From positions 1 through 37,168 of the forward strand of contig JADHLN010000005.1 of the NCBI GenBank assembly GCA_016780625.1: a DNA stretch of 37,168 nucleotides, read 5' to 3'. Every line of letters begins with the position of its first letter. The stretch's first letter is position 1. The notes under the pieces were generated by a model that was not told the origin of the DNA, did not search any database, and worked only from the letters and a program-made list of their open reading frames with translations. Positions 24,223 through 34,895 of this stretch are shown here, in pieces. The position numbers and the translations under genes were made by a program. This DNA is from Rickettsiales bacterium (GTDB taxonomy: Bacteria > Pseudomonadota > Alphaproteobacteria > Rickettsiales > JABIRX01).

Positions 24223-25905
24223 ATGAGTGAATCAAAAAATTTTATTATTGCTGTAGCCTTATCTTTACTAGTTATTTTTATTTGGGATATCTATAATGCT
24301 AAAAATGCTCCTAAACATACGCCAGCAACTGAGCAAAAAGAAAATATCAGTGAAATTAATATAAAAAATACTGATTTTAAAACTGGCAATTATTCTGTTA
24401 AAAAAAATAACGCTCCAAATATATTATTTGAAAACTCTAAAATTTCTGGCGAGATAAACCTTGAATCTTTTAAATTTATCAGCTTAACACTTAAAAATTA
24501 CCACCAAGAATCCGATAGAAAAGATCTTGTTAAATTCTTAGATTATAGCGACCAAAATAAATCATATTTTGTAGAATCTGGCTGGATGATGAAAAATATT
24601 AATGGTTCTGGCAATGAAATTATATGGGAAGTTTTAAAAGGTGATAAACTAACTCCTAATAATAATATTCAGTTAAAATGGACATCTCTCGATAGAAATA
24701 TTGAAATATTTAGAACTGTTTCTCTGGATGATAATTATATGTTTTCAATTAATGATCGAATAGTAAATAACGCTTCTTTTCCAATTGTGATAAATCAATA
24801 TGCTTTAATAAACAAAGTTAAAGATGATGAAAAACAACAATTTTTTATTCTGCATGAAGGGCCATTTGGTGTATTTAATGAAAATCTTAATGAAATTAGC
24901 TATAAGAAAATAAAGAAGAAAGAAAAAATATCTAATAGATCTGCAGATGGTTGGGCTGGAATATCCGATAAATATTGGTACACAGCTTTTATACCCGATA
25001 GAAACAAAGCTTTTGACTATAGATTCATATCATATGAGAGAAATGGTAAAAATAAATATCAAGTAGATATGCAAAGTGAGGATATAACCATCCCCGCATC
25101 TATGAGCTATGAATCAAACAACTTATTTTTTGCAGGAGCAAAAGAAATTGACTTGATTGATAAATATCAAGAAAAATATGATATTGCTTTATTTGATAGA
25201 GGTATAGATTTTGGTATATTATATTTTCTAACTAAACCAATTTATTTATTACTTAAGATTTTCTACAATTTCTTTAATAATTTTGGCGTTGCCATAATTG
25301 CTTTAACTATTTTCATAAGAATTTTAATGTATCCACTGGCAAGCAAGTCTTTTAGAGAAATAACTAAAATGAAAAATGTTCAGCCTGACATTATTAAATT
25401 AAGAGAGCAATATGGAGAAGATAAAATGCGTATGCAGCGTGAGGTAATGAAACTCTATCAAATCCATCAAATAAAACCAATGATGGGATGCTTACCTGTT
25501 CTTGTGCAGGTTTTTATATTTTTCGCTCTTTATAAAGTATTATTTGTTACAATTGATATGAGGCACGCGCCTTTCTTTGGCTGGATAACAGATTTAACAG
25601 CGGCTGATCCTACATCTTTATTTAATTTATTTGGTCTTATACCTATTAATATAGATATTCCTTTTGGTGTTTGGCCTTGCTTATTATGCATTACTATGAT
25701 TTTACAGCAAAAATTAAATCCTGTACCAGCAGATCCTTTACAAGCAAAATTAATGAAATTTGTACCTTATTTATTTGTGATATTATTTGCTGGATTCCCT
25801 GCTGGACTTGTTATTTACTGGACATTTAATAATAGCTTTTCTATTGCACAGCAATATTTAATCATGAAAAAAACAGAAAAAGAGCTACAAAAAAAGAAAT
25901 CATAG
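24223..25905 (+). CDS. yidC: Membrane protein insertase YidC
   Basis: YidC inserts and folds inner-membrane proteins alone or with SecYEG. The 560-residue protein has the gram-negative layout: a first membrane helix (about 7-24, NFIIAVALSLLVIFIWDIYN), a large periplasmic beta domain (about 55-335, with DGWAGISDKYWYTAF), and five core segments at the C-terminus. Core motifs include VAIIALTIFIRILMYPLASK, with the arginine of the hydrophilic groove, MMGCLPVLVQVFIFFALYKV, and PAGLVIYWTFNNSFSIAQQY. The tail ends KKTEKELQKKKS. It lies 15 bases after rnpA and four bases before engB, in the standard alphaproteobacterial order. Confidence 0.97.
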   Translation: MSESKNFIIAVALSLLVIFIWDIYNAKNAPKHTPATEQKENISEINIKNTDFKTGNYSVKKNNAPNILFENSKISGEINLESFKFISLTLKNYHQESDRKDLVKFLDYSDQNKSYFVESGWMMKNINGSGNEIIWEVLKGDKLTPNNNIQLKWTSLDRNIEIFRTVSLDDNYMFSINDRIVNNASFPIVINQYALINKVKDDEKQQFFILHEGPFGVFNENLNEISYKKIKKKEKISNRSADGWAGISDKYWYTAFIPDRNKAFDYRFISYERNGKNKYQVDMQSEDITIPASMSYESNNLFFAGAKEIDLIDKYQEKYDIALFDRGIDFGILYFLTKPIYLLLKIFYNFFNNFGVAIIALTIFIRILMYPLASKSFREITKMKNVQPDIIKLREQYGEDKMRMQREVMKLYQIHQIKPMMGCLPVLVQVFIFFALYKVLFVTIDMRHAPFFGWITDLTAADPTSLFNLFGLIPINIDIPFGVWPCLLCITMILQQKLNPVPADPLQAKLMKFVPYLFVILFAGFPAGLVIYWTFNNSFSIAQQYLIMKKTEKELQKKKS

Positions 25906-25909
25906 CATA

Positions 25910-26524
25910 ATGAGTACCTCTCTTAAAAATAATTACTTTAGAGGCAGCTTCTCTCTTTTCTATTCTGCTTATACAAAAAAGCAGCTCAAATTTAGCACTA
26001 TTAGAGAAGCAGTTTTCTTTGGTAGATCAAATGTAGGAAAATCCTCATTAATAAATTCATTATGCAATCAAAAAAACTTAGCTAAAACATCCAAAACACC
26101 TGGTCTTACTGCTGCTATCCATTTCTTCATTAATGATAAAAAAAATTTTACAATTGTTGATGTTCCTGGATATGGATATGCAAAAACAAATAAGGATGAT
26201 AAATATGGCTGGGGGAAATTACTTAGCGAATATTTACAGCAGAAAAAAAAAGATAGGATAATTTTAATTTTAATTGACTCAAGACGTGGAATAATGCCTG
26301 CTGACATAGATTTATGCTCTTTATGTGAAAATCTAGAATCAAAATTTGCCATAATAATAACTAAAATTGATAAATTAGCTAGTAAAGATAAAGATGATGT
26401 TTATAATTCAGTATTATCAACTGTTGGTAATTTTAAATATTTTAGTAAACAGATAATATTATCTAGTAGTAGTAAAAATATCGGATTAAATGATATAAAA
26501 AATTTTATAAATAAAACATTATAA
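25910..26524 (+). CDS. engB: Ribosome biogenesis GTPase EngB (YihA/YsxC)
   Basis: EngB is a small GTPase needed for late assembly of the large ribosomal subunit. G1 is GRSNVGKSSLIN, G2 is SKTPGLT, G3 is VDVPGYGYAK and G4 is TKIDKLA, with a serine-rich SSSSKN near the G5 position. The 204 residues match the family. It begins four bases after yidC and ends five bases before argB, so it is co-transcribed with both. Confidence 0.96.
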   Translation: MSTSLKNNYFRGSFSLFYSAYTKKQLKFSTIREAVFFGRSNVGKSSLINSLCNQKNLAKTSKTPGLTAAIHFFINDKKNFTIVDVPGYGYAKTNKDDKYGWGKLLSEYLQQKKKDRIILILIDSRRGIMPADIDLCSLCENLESKFAIIITKIDKLASKDKDDVYNSVLSTVGNFKYFSKQIILSSSSKNIGLNDIKNFINKTL

Positions 26525-26529
26525 TATCT

Positions 26530-27483
26530 ATGGAAATAATTGATTTTGATAAAAAACTTAAAAATAAAAAAAACAAAACTAATAAAAATAATGCGGTAGA
26601 ACAACTACTACTTGATAAAGCAGTAACTTTATCAGAAGCATTACCATATATTAAATCTTTTGCTGGGGAAATTTTTGTCATTAAGTTTGGTGGAAATGCT
26701 ATGGGTGACCCTAATATTGTCCGTGAATTTGCAAAAGATGTTGTTTTATTAAAAAAAATCGGGATAAATCCTGTTATTGTGCATGGTGGAGGTCCACAAA
26801 TTGGAGCAATGCTCAGTAAATTAAAAATTAAAAGCAAATTTATTGATGGTTTACGTGTAACTGACAAGGAAACTGTTGATATTGTAGAAATGGTTCTTTC
26901 TGGCCTTATAAATAAGGATTTGGTTGCAGCAATTAATCAAGAAGGAGGTCTTGCAATAGGATTATCTGGGAAGGATGCAAATTTAATTAAAGCTAAAAAA
27001 ATTAGGCGTACTAAAAAAGATGAAAATTCTAATATTGAAAAAATACTTGATTTAGGCTTTGTTGGAGAGCCTGTTGCTATAAACCCAGAAATTTTTCTTG
27101 CCTTAGATGAATCTGATGTGATTCCTGTTATAGCTCCAATTGGCATTGGTGAAGAAGGCGAAACATATAATATAAATGCAGATACTGTTGCTGGTAAAAT
27201 TGCAGAATCTGTTAATGCCTGTAAATTAATCATGCTTACGGATGTTGATGGGCTACTTGATAAAAAGAACAATTTATTGTCAAAGGTGAATATTTCAGAG
27301 ATTAATAATTTAATCAAAAAGAAGGTTATCAGCGGTGGTATGATTCCTAAAATTAATACAGCCCTTAGTGCTGTGGAAAATGGCGTTTTATCAGCACATA
27401 TATTAAATGGTACCATTGCACATATTTTATTGGTTGAAGTCTTCACAGAAAATGGCGCAGGAACAATGATAGTTGAAAATTAA
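26530..27483 (+). CDS. argB: Acetylglutamate kinase
   Basis: ArgB phosphorylates N-acetylglutamate, the second step of arginine synthesis. The amino-acid kinase motifs are complete: VIKFGGNAMGDP (about 50-61), VIVHGGGPQIGAML, GLSGKDANLI, MLTDVDGLLD and the KVISGGMIPKINTALSAVEN block. At 317 residues it carries a lysine/asparagine-rich N-terminal extension of about 40 residues compared with the E. coli enzyme, similar to the long alphaproteobacterial forms. No other arginine gene is in the window. The engB-argB neighbourhood is kept in many alphaproteobacteria, so its presence alone does not prove arginine prototrophy. The gene converges on mreC with four bases between stops. Confidence 0.96.
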   Translation: MEIIDFDKKLKNKKNKTNKNNAVEQLLLDKAVTLSEALPYIKSFAGEIFVIKFGGNAMGDPNIVREFAKDVVLLKKIGINPVIVHGGGPQIGAMLSKLKIKSKFIDGLRVTDKETVDIVEMVLSGLINKDLVAAINQEGGLAIGLSGKDANLIKAKKIRRTKKDENSNIEKILDLGFVGEPVAINPEIFLALDESDVIPVIAPIGIGEEGETYNINADTVAGKIAESVNACKLIMLTDVDGLLDKKNNLLSKVNISEINNLIKKKVISGGMIPKINTALSAVENGVLSAHILNGTIAHILLVEVFTENGAGTMIVEN

Positions 27484-27487
27484 CTAT

Positions 27488-28339
27488 TTAATCCACCTTA
27501 TTTGTAAATGGTGATGTTATTATTTTAACTATGTCAGCCTTATTAAAATTAACAAAAGGTATCACTTCTACCTCGTTTTTTTCAGTTATAATGGTTGTAC
27601 CAATAGGTATATCCGCGGGATAAACAAGACCATCTCCTGAAGTATATATTATTTCATTTTCTTTAACTTCGTGATTATTTTTTAAATATTTTAGCCTTGG
27701 GTTATCATTACTTCTTCCTACTAAAACGCCTTTTTCTCTTGATTCAGAACTATAAATTGGAATTCTTGATTTATAATCTGTTATGAGAATAATATGTGAA
27801 TTATTTTTTGAAGTTTTAGATACTCTTCCTAGCAAACCATTATTTGTGATTACTGCATGCCCTTTTTTCACATTGTGATTTTCTCCCTTATCAATAACTA
27901 CTAACTTATTAAAAGCATCATTAACATTTATATAAATACGCGAAGTTATAAAATTATCCTCAGGTTTTCTCTGATAATTTAATAAATCTTTTAAGATGAT
28001 ATTTTCTTCTTTTAAATATAGCATTTTAAATAACTGCTCTCTAAGCAAAGCATTATCTTTTTTTAAGGATTCATTTTGAATTTTGACCTTAAATATATTT
28101 TTAATTTCTTCTTTTACTATAATTGAACTTGTTACTGGCAATTTGATTATTACGTAACTTGGTATAATTATTTCCGATGCAATATTTTTTATTCTGTTAT
28201 TTAATGCATTGCTTGATTTACCTATAATTAAGATCAATAAGGAAATAACAAGAAATATTGTTAAGCTATTTACTCTAAGAAAATTAATGATTTGACCGGC
28301 ACTGCTTAGATTGCTGATTCTTAATCCGCCTTGTTGCAT
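27488..28339 (-). CDS. mreC: Rod shape-determining protein MreC
   Basis: MreC is the bitopic inner-membrane protein that links the MreB filament to the periplasmic elongasome. The 283-residue protein has a short cytoplasmic start, a membrane helix at about 27-45 (LTIFLVISLLILIIGKSSN), a coiled coil at about 70-115 and the two-lobed beta domain. The latter has AFNKLVVIDKGENHNVKKGH, VITNNGLLGRVSKTSKN and DGLVYPADIPIGTT. It lies 32 bases after mreB. No mreD follows; the stop faces argB head to head, so mreD, mrdA and rodA must be elsewhere or missing. Confidence 0.94.
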   Translation of the reverse strand: MQQGGLRISNLSSAGQIINFLRVNSLTIFLVISLLILIIGKSSNALNNRIKNIASEIIIPSYVIIKLPVTSSIIVKEEIKNIFKVKIQNESLKKDNALLREQLFKMLYLKEENIILKDLLNYQRKPEDNFITSRIYINVNDAFNKLVVIDKGENHNVKKGHAVITNNGLLGRVSKTSKNNSHIILITDYKSRIPIYSSESREKGVLVGRSNDNPRLKYLKNNHEVKENEIIYTSGDGLVYPADIPIGTTIITEKNEVEVIPFVNFNKADIVKIITSPFTNKVD

Positions 28340-28371
28340 TTTAACATCATGATATTTTGATTATTTATGAG

Positions 28372-29427
<1,056 letters not shown>

Positions 29428-29517
29428 TTATAATATTCAAGGTAAACACTACCTCTTTATTACATTTCATATTTAAAGTCTAGTATCATTTAGAAATCAG
29501 ACCTAATTAATGCTTAA

Positions 29518-30120
29518 TTAGCCTTCATTTACATCAGAGGATGAAGCATTATTAGGTTGCATTACTGGCTGAGTTGCTGCTTCATTTTGTATATTTACCT
29601 GACCTGGCATTGCAGCTCCATTTACTGGGGCCTGATTATTTACAACTGCATTAGTACTTACATTAGACCTATTTACATCCTCATCAGGCTGAATTACTGC
29701 TTTATTTTGTATATTTACCTGACTTGGCATTGCAGCTCCATTTACTGGGGCCTGATTATTTACAACTGCATTAGTACTTACATTAGACCTATTTACATCC
29801 TCATCAGGCTGAGTTGTTGAATTAGTGTCGCTTGCATTTTCTGAACTCTCTTGATTTTCTGATTCATCTTCAGAATAAGAATTAGATGTATCTATGGCAT
29901 AACTACATAACTCACTGAAATCCACATCATTATTTTTGGATAATTCATGAAGCTTTTTCAAACTATCTAATATTTCCGTTGAGACTGATCCACCTCTTTC
30001 GCTACTTAACCAGTGATTTTGACTTTGAATTGGATGGTTGTCAGCTTTTGGATTACCTATATAAAAGTCAATTTTATGAATAGTATTCCCAAAGTTACAA
30101 GGTATATTTAATTTTTTCAT
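29518..30120 (-). CDS. DUF2610-like protein with tandem C-terminal repeats
   Basis: Residues 1-70 (MKKLNIPCNFGNTIHKIDFY, IGNPKADNHPIQSQNHWLSS, ERGGSVSTEILDSLKKLHEL, NNDVDFSELCSYA) resemble the small DUF2610 proteins I recall from Rickettsiales; that match is from memory. The family has no known function. The remainder (about 75-200) is a low-complexity, Asn/Ser/Gln-rich, probably disordered tail holding a 40-residue unit twice (QPDEDVNRSNVSTNAVVNNQ and what follows). There is no signal peptide or membrane segment. The ATG shares four bases with the stop of the DadA-like gene, so the two are translationally coupled. Confidence 0.72.
   Translation of the reverse strand: MKKLNIPCNFGNTIHKIDFYIGNPKADNHPIQSQNHWLSSERGGSVSTEILDSLKKLHELSKNNDVDFSELCSYAIDTSNSYSEDESENQESSENASDTNSTTQPDEDVNRSNVSTNAVVNNQAPVNGAAMPSQVNIQNKAVIQPDEDVNRSNVSTNAVVNNQAPVNGAAMPGQVNIQNEAATQPVMQPNNASSSDVNEG
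29567..29806 (-). repeat. Two tandem 120-bp units in the DUF2610-like gene
   Basis: Bases 29567-29686 and 29687-29806 are the same 120-base unit with four differences by eye, and the first bases of a third unit follow. The period is exactly 40 codons, so copy-number change keeps the frame. Such near identity suggests recent expansion or ongoing variation. Confidence 0.93.
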
Positions 30121-31334
30121 ATATTGAACCTACTCGCTTTAATCATTTCAAAGTTATGATTAAACTCATCATTTAAACCATCTATTATTATTTTAGCACT
30201 TGCAGCTGAAAGAGTCCAGCCAAGATTTGCATGACCTATATTATATGACAAATTTTTTATTTTTTTTGATCTTCCAATTGCTGGAAATCCATCTGACGTA
30301 GCATTTCTAATGCCTATCCATAATTTCTCTTTTTTGCTATTTTTATTAAATTTTTTTAGAATTACCTTGTTAAATACCAAGCCTCTAATTGGAGAAATAA
30401 ATTTTGTTGGGCCATGAAAATCATATAAACCTGCTACCCTTATTTTTTTTCCCAAATTTGTATAAACCATTTTTTTATCATGATCTATCAAAGAATCGTC
30501 AATATTTATATCATATAAATTAATACTATAACCTTTTACAGCAACTAAAGGGGAATTAAAATTTAATTCTTTAAAAATTTTACTACTATTTATTCCTGAT
30601 GCCAAAATAAAATGATCTGCTTTAATCTCTTGTTTTTTAGATGTAACTACGGCGTTAATAATATTATTATTAATAATAAAATTTTCTATCTCACAATTAT
30701 TAATAAATCTGAATTTTTTCTTATTTTTAAGATATTCTAGTGTCAATTTAGCAAAGTTTTTTGTATCACATGATTGGTCGCATGGAAAATAAATCGCTTT
30801 GTAAATTTTTTTACTGATATTTGTTAGTTTTTCTGCATTTTGATTTACTATATCATATTCAAACACATCTTGTCTTTTTATGATTTTTTGAAATTTTGCA
30901 AAAGATGATTTCTTATGAAAGAGATGAATAGATCCTGAATTATTAATCTCTAAATTTGGTAATATTTTTTTAAAATAAGCAAATTCATCTTTACTGAGTT
31001 TGGCGAAATTATAATAAGCTGCTAGATAGGATTTTTTATTGAAGAATTTTTTTAAATAAATTTTTACAAACCAACTAACGCTTCTTAAAAACTCTTTTAA
31101 TTTTATAGATAATGTCTGATCTTTTAAAAATAATCCTTTAAATAGGTTTGAGAAACTTGCTAAATTACTTATTGAAATTGCATGAGAATAGCTTAACTGA
31201 GCTCCATTCTGAGCTGATGTTTCATCAGCTGGACAATTATTTTTATCAATCAAAATTACTTCATGCCCTTCCTCCGTTGCTTTAAGGGCGGTGCTTAAAC
31301 CAACAACTCCTGCACCAATAATTATTATTTTCAT
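30117..31334 (-). CDS. DadA-like FAD-dependent amino-acid dehydrogenase
   Basis: The 405-residue protein begins with a dinucleotide-binding fold, IIIGAGVVGLSTALKATEEG (about 4-23). The DadA hallmark SAQNGAQLSYSHA follows at about 40-52. The C-terminal FAD contact region has RNATSDGFPAIGRSK and YNIGHANLGWTLSAASA. DadA enzymes oxidise D-amino acids, mainly D-alanine, at the membrane with electrons going to quinone; related oxidases use glycine or other substrates, so substrate is a family-level guess. It diverges from dnaE across 90 bases and is coupled to the DUF2610-like gene. Confidence 0.85.
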   Translation of the reverse strand: MKIIIIGAGVVGLSTALKATEEGHEVILIDKNNCPADETSAQNGAQLSYSHAISISNLASFSNLFKGLFLKDQTLSIKLKEFLRSVSWFVKIYLKKFFNKKSYLAAYYNFAKLSKDEFAYFKKILPNLEINNSGSIHLFHKKSSFAKFQKIIKRQDVFEYDIVNQNAEKLTNISKKIYKAIYFPCDQSCDTKNFAKLTLEYLKNKKKFRFINNCEIENFIINNNIINAVVTSKKQEIKADHFILASGINSSKIFKELNFNSPLVAVKGYSINLYDINIDDSLIDHDKKMVYTNLGKKIRVAGLYDFHGPTKFISPIRGLVFNKVILKKFNKNSKKEKLWIGIRNATSDGFPAIGRSKKIKNLSYNIGHANLGWTLSAASAKIIIDGLNDEFNHNFEMIKASRFNI

Positions 31335-31339
31335 TATAC

Positions 31340-31368
31340 TTGCAATATTTTCTTTGAAATATTATATT
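31340..31368 (+). promoter_or_regulatory. Possible dnaE promoter
   Basis: TTGCAA (31340-31345) and TATATT (31363-31368) are 17 bases apart in the 90-base region between the divergent DadA-like gene and dnaE. The A+T-rich background makes this a weak prediction. Confidence 0.35.
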
Positions 31369-31424
31369 TAATTTGTTTTTTGCAACTTTGCAAACATCCA
31401 AATAAGTACCTCATTTAAGTAACT

Positions 31425-34400
31425 ATGGAAGATTTTATTCATTTAAGAGTTATAAGTAGCTATTCTCTTTGTTATGGCGCAATGACCATTGAAAAATCTA
31501 TATCTCTTGCTAGGCAATATGAAATGCCAGCTCTTGCCCTGGCGGATAGAGGTAATTTTTTTGGTTTACTTGAATTTGCAACTAGCGCAGCGAAATCTGG
31601 CATTCAACCAATAATAGCTTGCTCAGTTAAAATTGACCTAGGCAACAAACTAACCGATCAAATATTATTAATTGCCAAAAATCAAATTGGATATGAAAAT
31701 ATTTTAAAAATTGTAAGCTTATCATATCTAGAAAGTGATAATGATATTGGAATATCTAACTTTAATAACATCACTAAATATAGTAAAGGCCTAATATGCT
31801 TAATTGGCTATAGGGAAGGTAATATTTATAAAAATTTAGCTGAATCTCAGATCCAACTAGCTGAAGAACTTATTTTAAAATATCAAAATATTTTTGCAGA
31901 TGAGCTATTTATAGAGATATCTCGCCTTGGCTATCAAAATGAATTATTTGTTGAAAATAAATTACTTAATATCGCTAAGGATAAAAATATTGCAATCGTT
32001 GCTACAAATGATGTTAAATATGCCTCTGCAGATCTTTCTGAAGCGCAAAAAATCCTTAGCTATATAGCAGAAAATAAATATTATGATGATAACCATCGCT
32101 CGCAAATAATAAGCGAACATTATTTTAAATCACCTAGCGCAATGAGATCTTTGTTTAAAGATTTACCAGAAGCTATTGATAACACTGTCTTAATTGCAAA
32201 AAAATGTAGCTTCTTTCCAAAAATAAACGAACCTACCCTACCTAAATTTAGCTCAGGAGAGAAAACAGAAGATGAAGAACTAGCTTTTCAAGCAAAAGAA
32301 GGTCTTGAAAATATTATAAAATCTCAAAATATCAAAGATGAAAACAAATATTATGAAAGGCTGGATTACGAACTAGGCATTATTACCAAAATGGGCTTTT
32401 CTGGTTATTTTTTAATAGTCTCAGATTTTATTAAATGGAGTAAACAACAAAATATTCCTGTAGGCCCTGGAAGAGGAAGTGGAGCGGGATCAATTGTCGC
32501 ATGGGTTTTGCAAATAACAGATCTGGATCCATTAAGATTTGGGCTGCTATTTGAGAGATTCCTTAATCCCGAAAGAGTTTCAATGCCAGATTTTGATATT
32601 GATTTCTGTCAAGATAGAAGAGAAGAAGTAATTGAATATGTGAAAAACAAATATGGAAAAGATAGAGTAGCTCAAATAATTACCTTTGGTAAATTGCAAG
32701 CTAAAGCTGTCTTAAAAGATGTTGGTAGAGTAATGCAACTTCCATATAATCAGGTTGACCGTATCTCAAAAATGATTCCTTTCAATCCAGTAAATCCAGT
32801 CACTCTTGCTGAAGCAATTGAAATGGATCCATTATTACAACAAGAAAGAAAAAACGACCCTCAAATTGCTAAGCTATTAAATATTTCATTAAAATTAGAA
32901 GGTTTACATAGACATGCCTCAACTCATGCTGCGGGTATAGTTATTTCTAACAAAAAACTACTTGATTTAATCCCTTTATATAAAGACCCCAGATCAGACA
33001 TGCCAGTTGTTCAATATTCCATGAAATATACCGAACTATCAGGATTGGTTAAATTTGATTTTTTAGGCTTAAAAACTTTAACCGTAATTGCAAAATCTCA
33101 AGAATATTTATTAGAACAAGATATAAAAATTAATATTAGCTCTATAGATTTAAATGACCAAAATACTTTTAATATGCTTGGTAGAGGAGAGACTATAGGA
33201 GTGTTTCAATTAGAGAGCGCAGGAATGAGAGATTGCTTAAAAAAAATGCATCCAGATAAGCTAGAAGATTTAATTGCGTTAATATCTTTATATAGGCCGG
33301 GACCTATGGATAATATTCCAAAATATATCGATACTAAACATGGTAACTCAGAAATTGAATATCCACATCCTTTATTAGAAGAGTGTCTTAAAGAGACATT
33401 TGGCGTAATAATTTACCAAGAACAAGTTATGCAAATAGCTCAAATACTTGCAGGTTATTCTCTTGGAGAAGCAGATCTTCTCAGACGAGCAATGGGTAAA
33501 AAAATCAAAAAAGAAATGGATTCCCAAAGAGAAATTTTTATTAAAGGAGCTGAAAAAAATCAAATAAGCAATCAGAAAGCTTCAGATATTTTTGATTTAG
33601 TAGCTAAATTTGCAGGCTATGGATTTAACAAATCTCATGCAGCAGCTTATGCTTTAATTGGCTATCAAACAGCATATTTAAAGGCTAATTATCCCGTAGA
33701 ATTTATTGTTGCAACATTAAATCTTGATTATCATGACACAGATAAAATAAACCTTTTTATTCAAGAAGCTAAAAAATTAAAAATCCCAGTTTTGCCTCCT
33801 GATATCAATATATCTGACGCTTATTTTAAAGTTGAAATTTTAAATAATGTAAAATCTATTAGATATGGATTAGGCGCATTAAAATCTGTTGGACTTGCTG
33901 CAACACAAGAATTACAAGAAATTAGAGCTAAAAACCAATTTGTGACTCTTGAAGATTTTGTTAAAAGATCTGCCCATAAAATACTGCAAAAACGTCAGTT
34001 AGAAAGTCTTGTAAGGTCAGGAGCTTTAGATAAGCTTGAAAAAAACAGAGCTAAATTATTAAATTCTATCGAATATATTATTAAATATGGTCAGAATTAT
34101 CAAAATGAACAAAAATCTAATCAACATTCATTATTTGCAAATGATGATAATTCAAGCTTTTCCAAACTAACTTTACAAGAAACCGCTGATTTTTCTCAAA
34201 AGGAAAAATTAACTAATGAATTCATGGCATTTGGATTTTACTTAACAGAGCACCCTCTGGATAGATACAAGGAAATACTTACAAAGGATGATATTACAAC
34301 TTCAGATGACTTAATTACACTAAGTAATATTACAAAGGAAATAACTATTGCTGGAGTAATAATAAGCTATAAACAAAGATCAGGAAAAAACGGACGTTTT

Positions 34401-34796
34401 GTAACATTAAATCTATCAGATCATACTGGTATAATTGATGTTTCTATTTTTGATGATGAATTAATATCTAATAGTCGTGATTTGCTTTTTAACGGTAGCG
34501 TTATTGTTATTAAAGCAAATTTTAGAAATGATGCAAATGGTTCTCGTATTATCAGCCATAAAATTCTAAGCCTAGAAAATTTTTTAGAAACTAAATCTAT
34601 TAATTTAGATGTAACAATAGATAATCCAGAAATTTTACATGAAATAAAAACCCTAATAAATCATGAAAATTCTGATTATCCTGTAAAATTTAACTTTTTT
34701 TATAAATGGCAAGGTAGTTTATATGAAGTCAACACCAACCAGACTGTAAGGATAACTAACAAATTAGCTAATAAATTAAGCAAAAATGATATTTAA
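31425..34796 (+). CDS. dnaE: DNA polymerase III alpha subunit
   Basis: This is the replicative polymerase subunit of the DnaE1 type, 1123 residues. The N-terminal PHP domain has lost its metal ligands: IHLRVISSYSLCYG stands where active forms have a histidine pair, and ALADRGNF replaces a DHGN-like motif. The palm carries GPGRGSGAGSIVAW and the catalytic acids in MPDFDIDFC (about 387-395) and KFDFLGLK (Asp545). A helix-hairpin-helix region (about 820-860), a clamp-binding motif QHSLF (about 900) and an OB fold near 965-1040 (GRFVTLNLSDHTGIIDVSIFDD is its core) complete the protein. Proofreading must come from a separate DnaQ-type subunit. No intrinsic terminator is visible before the HU gene. 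Confidence 0.97.
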   Translation: MEDFIHLRVISSYSLCYGAMTIEKSISLARQYEMPALALADRGNFFGLLEFATSAAKSGIQPIIACSVKIDLGNKLTDQILLIAKNQIGYENILKIVSLSYLESDNDIGISNFNNITKYSKGLICLIGYREGNIYKNLAESQIQLAEELILKYQNIFADELFIEISRLGYQNELFVENKLLNIAKDKNIAIVATNDVKYASADLSEAQKILSYIAENKYYDDNHRSQIISEHYFKSPSAMRSLFKDLPEAIDNTVLIAKKCSFFPKINEPTLPKFSSGEKTEDEELAFQAKEGLENIIKSQNIKDENKYYERLDYELGIITKMGFSGYFLIVSDFIKWSKQQNIPVGPGRGSGAGSIVAWVLQITDLDPLRFGLLFERFLNPERVSMPDFDIDFCQDRREEVIEYVKNKYGKDRVAQIITFGKLQAKAVLKDVGRVMQLPYNQVDRISKMIPFNPVNPVTLAEAIEMDPLLQQERKNDPQIAKLLNISLKLEGLHRHASTHAAGIVISNKKLLDLIPLYKDPRSDMPVVQYSMKYTELSGLVKFDFLGLKTLTVIAKSQEYLLEQDIKINISSIDLNDQNTFNMLGRGETIGVFQLESAGMRDCLKKMHPDKLEDLIALISLYRPGPMDNIPKYIDTKHGNSEIEYPHPLLEECLKETFGVIIYQEQVMQIAQILAGYSLGEADLLRRAMGKKIKKEMDSQREIFIKGAEKNQISNQKASDIFDLVAKFAGYGFNKSHAAAYALIGYQTAYLKANYPVEFIVATLNLDYHDTDKINLFIQEAKKLKIPVLPPDINISDAYFKVEILNNVKSIRYGLGALKSVGLAATQELQEIRAKNQFVTLEDFVKRSAHKILQKRQLESLVRSGALDKLEKNRAKLLNSIEYIIKYGQNYQNEQKSNQHSLFANDDNSSFSKLTLQETADFSQKEKLTNEFMAFGFYLTEHPLDRYKEILTKDDITTSDDLITLSNITKEITIAGVIISYKQRSGKNGRFVTLNLSDHTGIIDVSIFDDELISNSRDLLFNGSVIVIKANFRNDANGSRIISHKILSLENFLETKSINLDVTIDNPEILHEIKTLINHENSDYPVKFNFFYKWQGSLYEVNTNQTVRITNKLANKLSKNDI

Positions 34797-34895
34797 AGTA
34801 GTATTTTTCAAAAAAAACTAACTATATGCTTGATTTATAAATTGTCTTTATTATCAATTATACACTAACTTACAAACATATTAAGGTTATATATT

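Noticed and set aside
26505-27446. Minus-strand open frames across engB and argB
   Set aside because: They are antisense to two well-identified genes with full family motifs and show no recognisable domain themselves.
29503-29521. Terminator after the DUF2610-like gene (CTAATTAA with TTAATTAG)
   Set aside because: It is a weak A+T palindrome without a T-run, and such palindromes are frequent by chance in this base composition.
29557-29820. Plus-strand open frame of 87 codons within the DUF2610-like gene
   Set aside because: It is the antisense shadow of the repeat region; its repeats merely mirror the coding strand.
31425-34796. Active PHP-domain proofreading nuclease in DnaE
   Set aside because: The N-terminal metal-ligand motifs read VISSYS and ADRGN, so the histidine and aspartate ligands are missing, as in other proteobacterial DnaE1 proteins.
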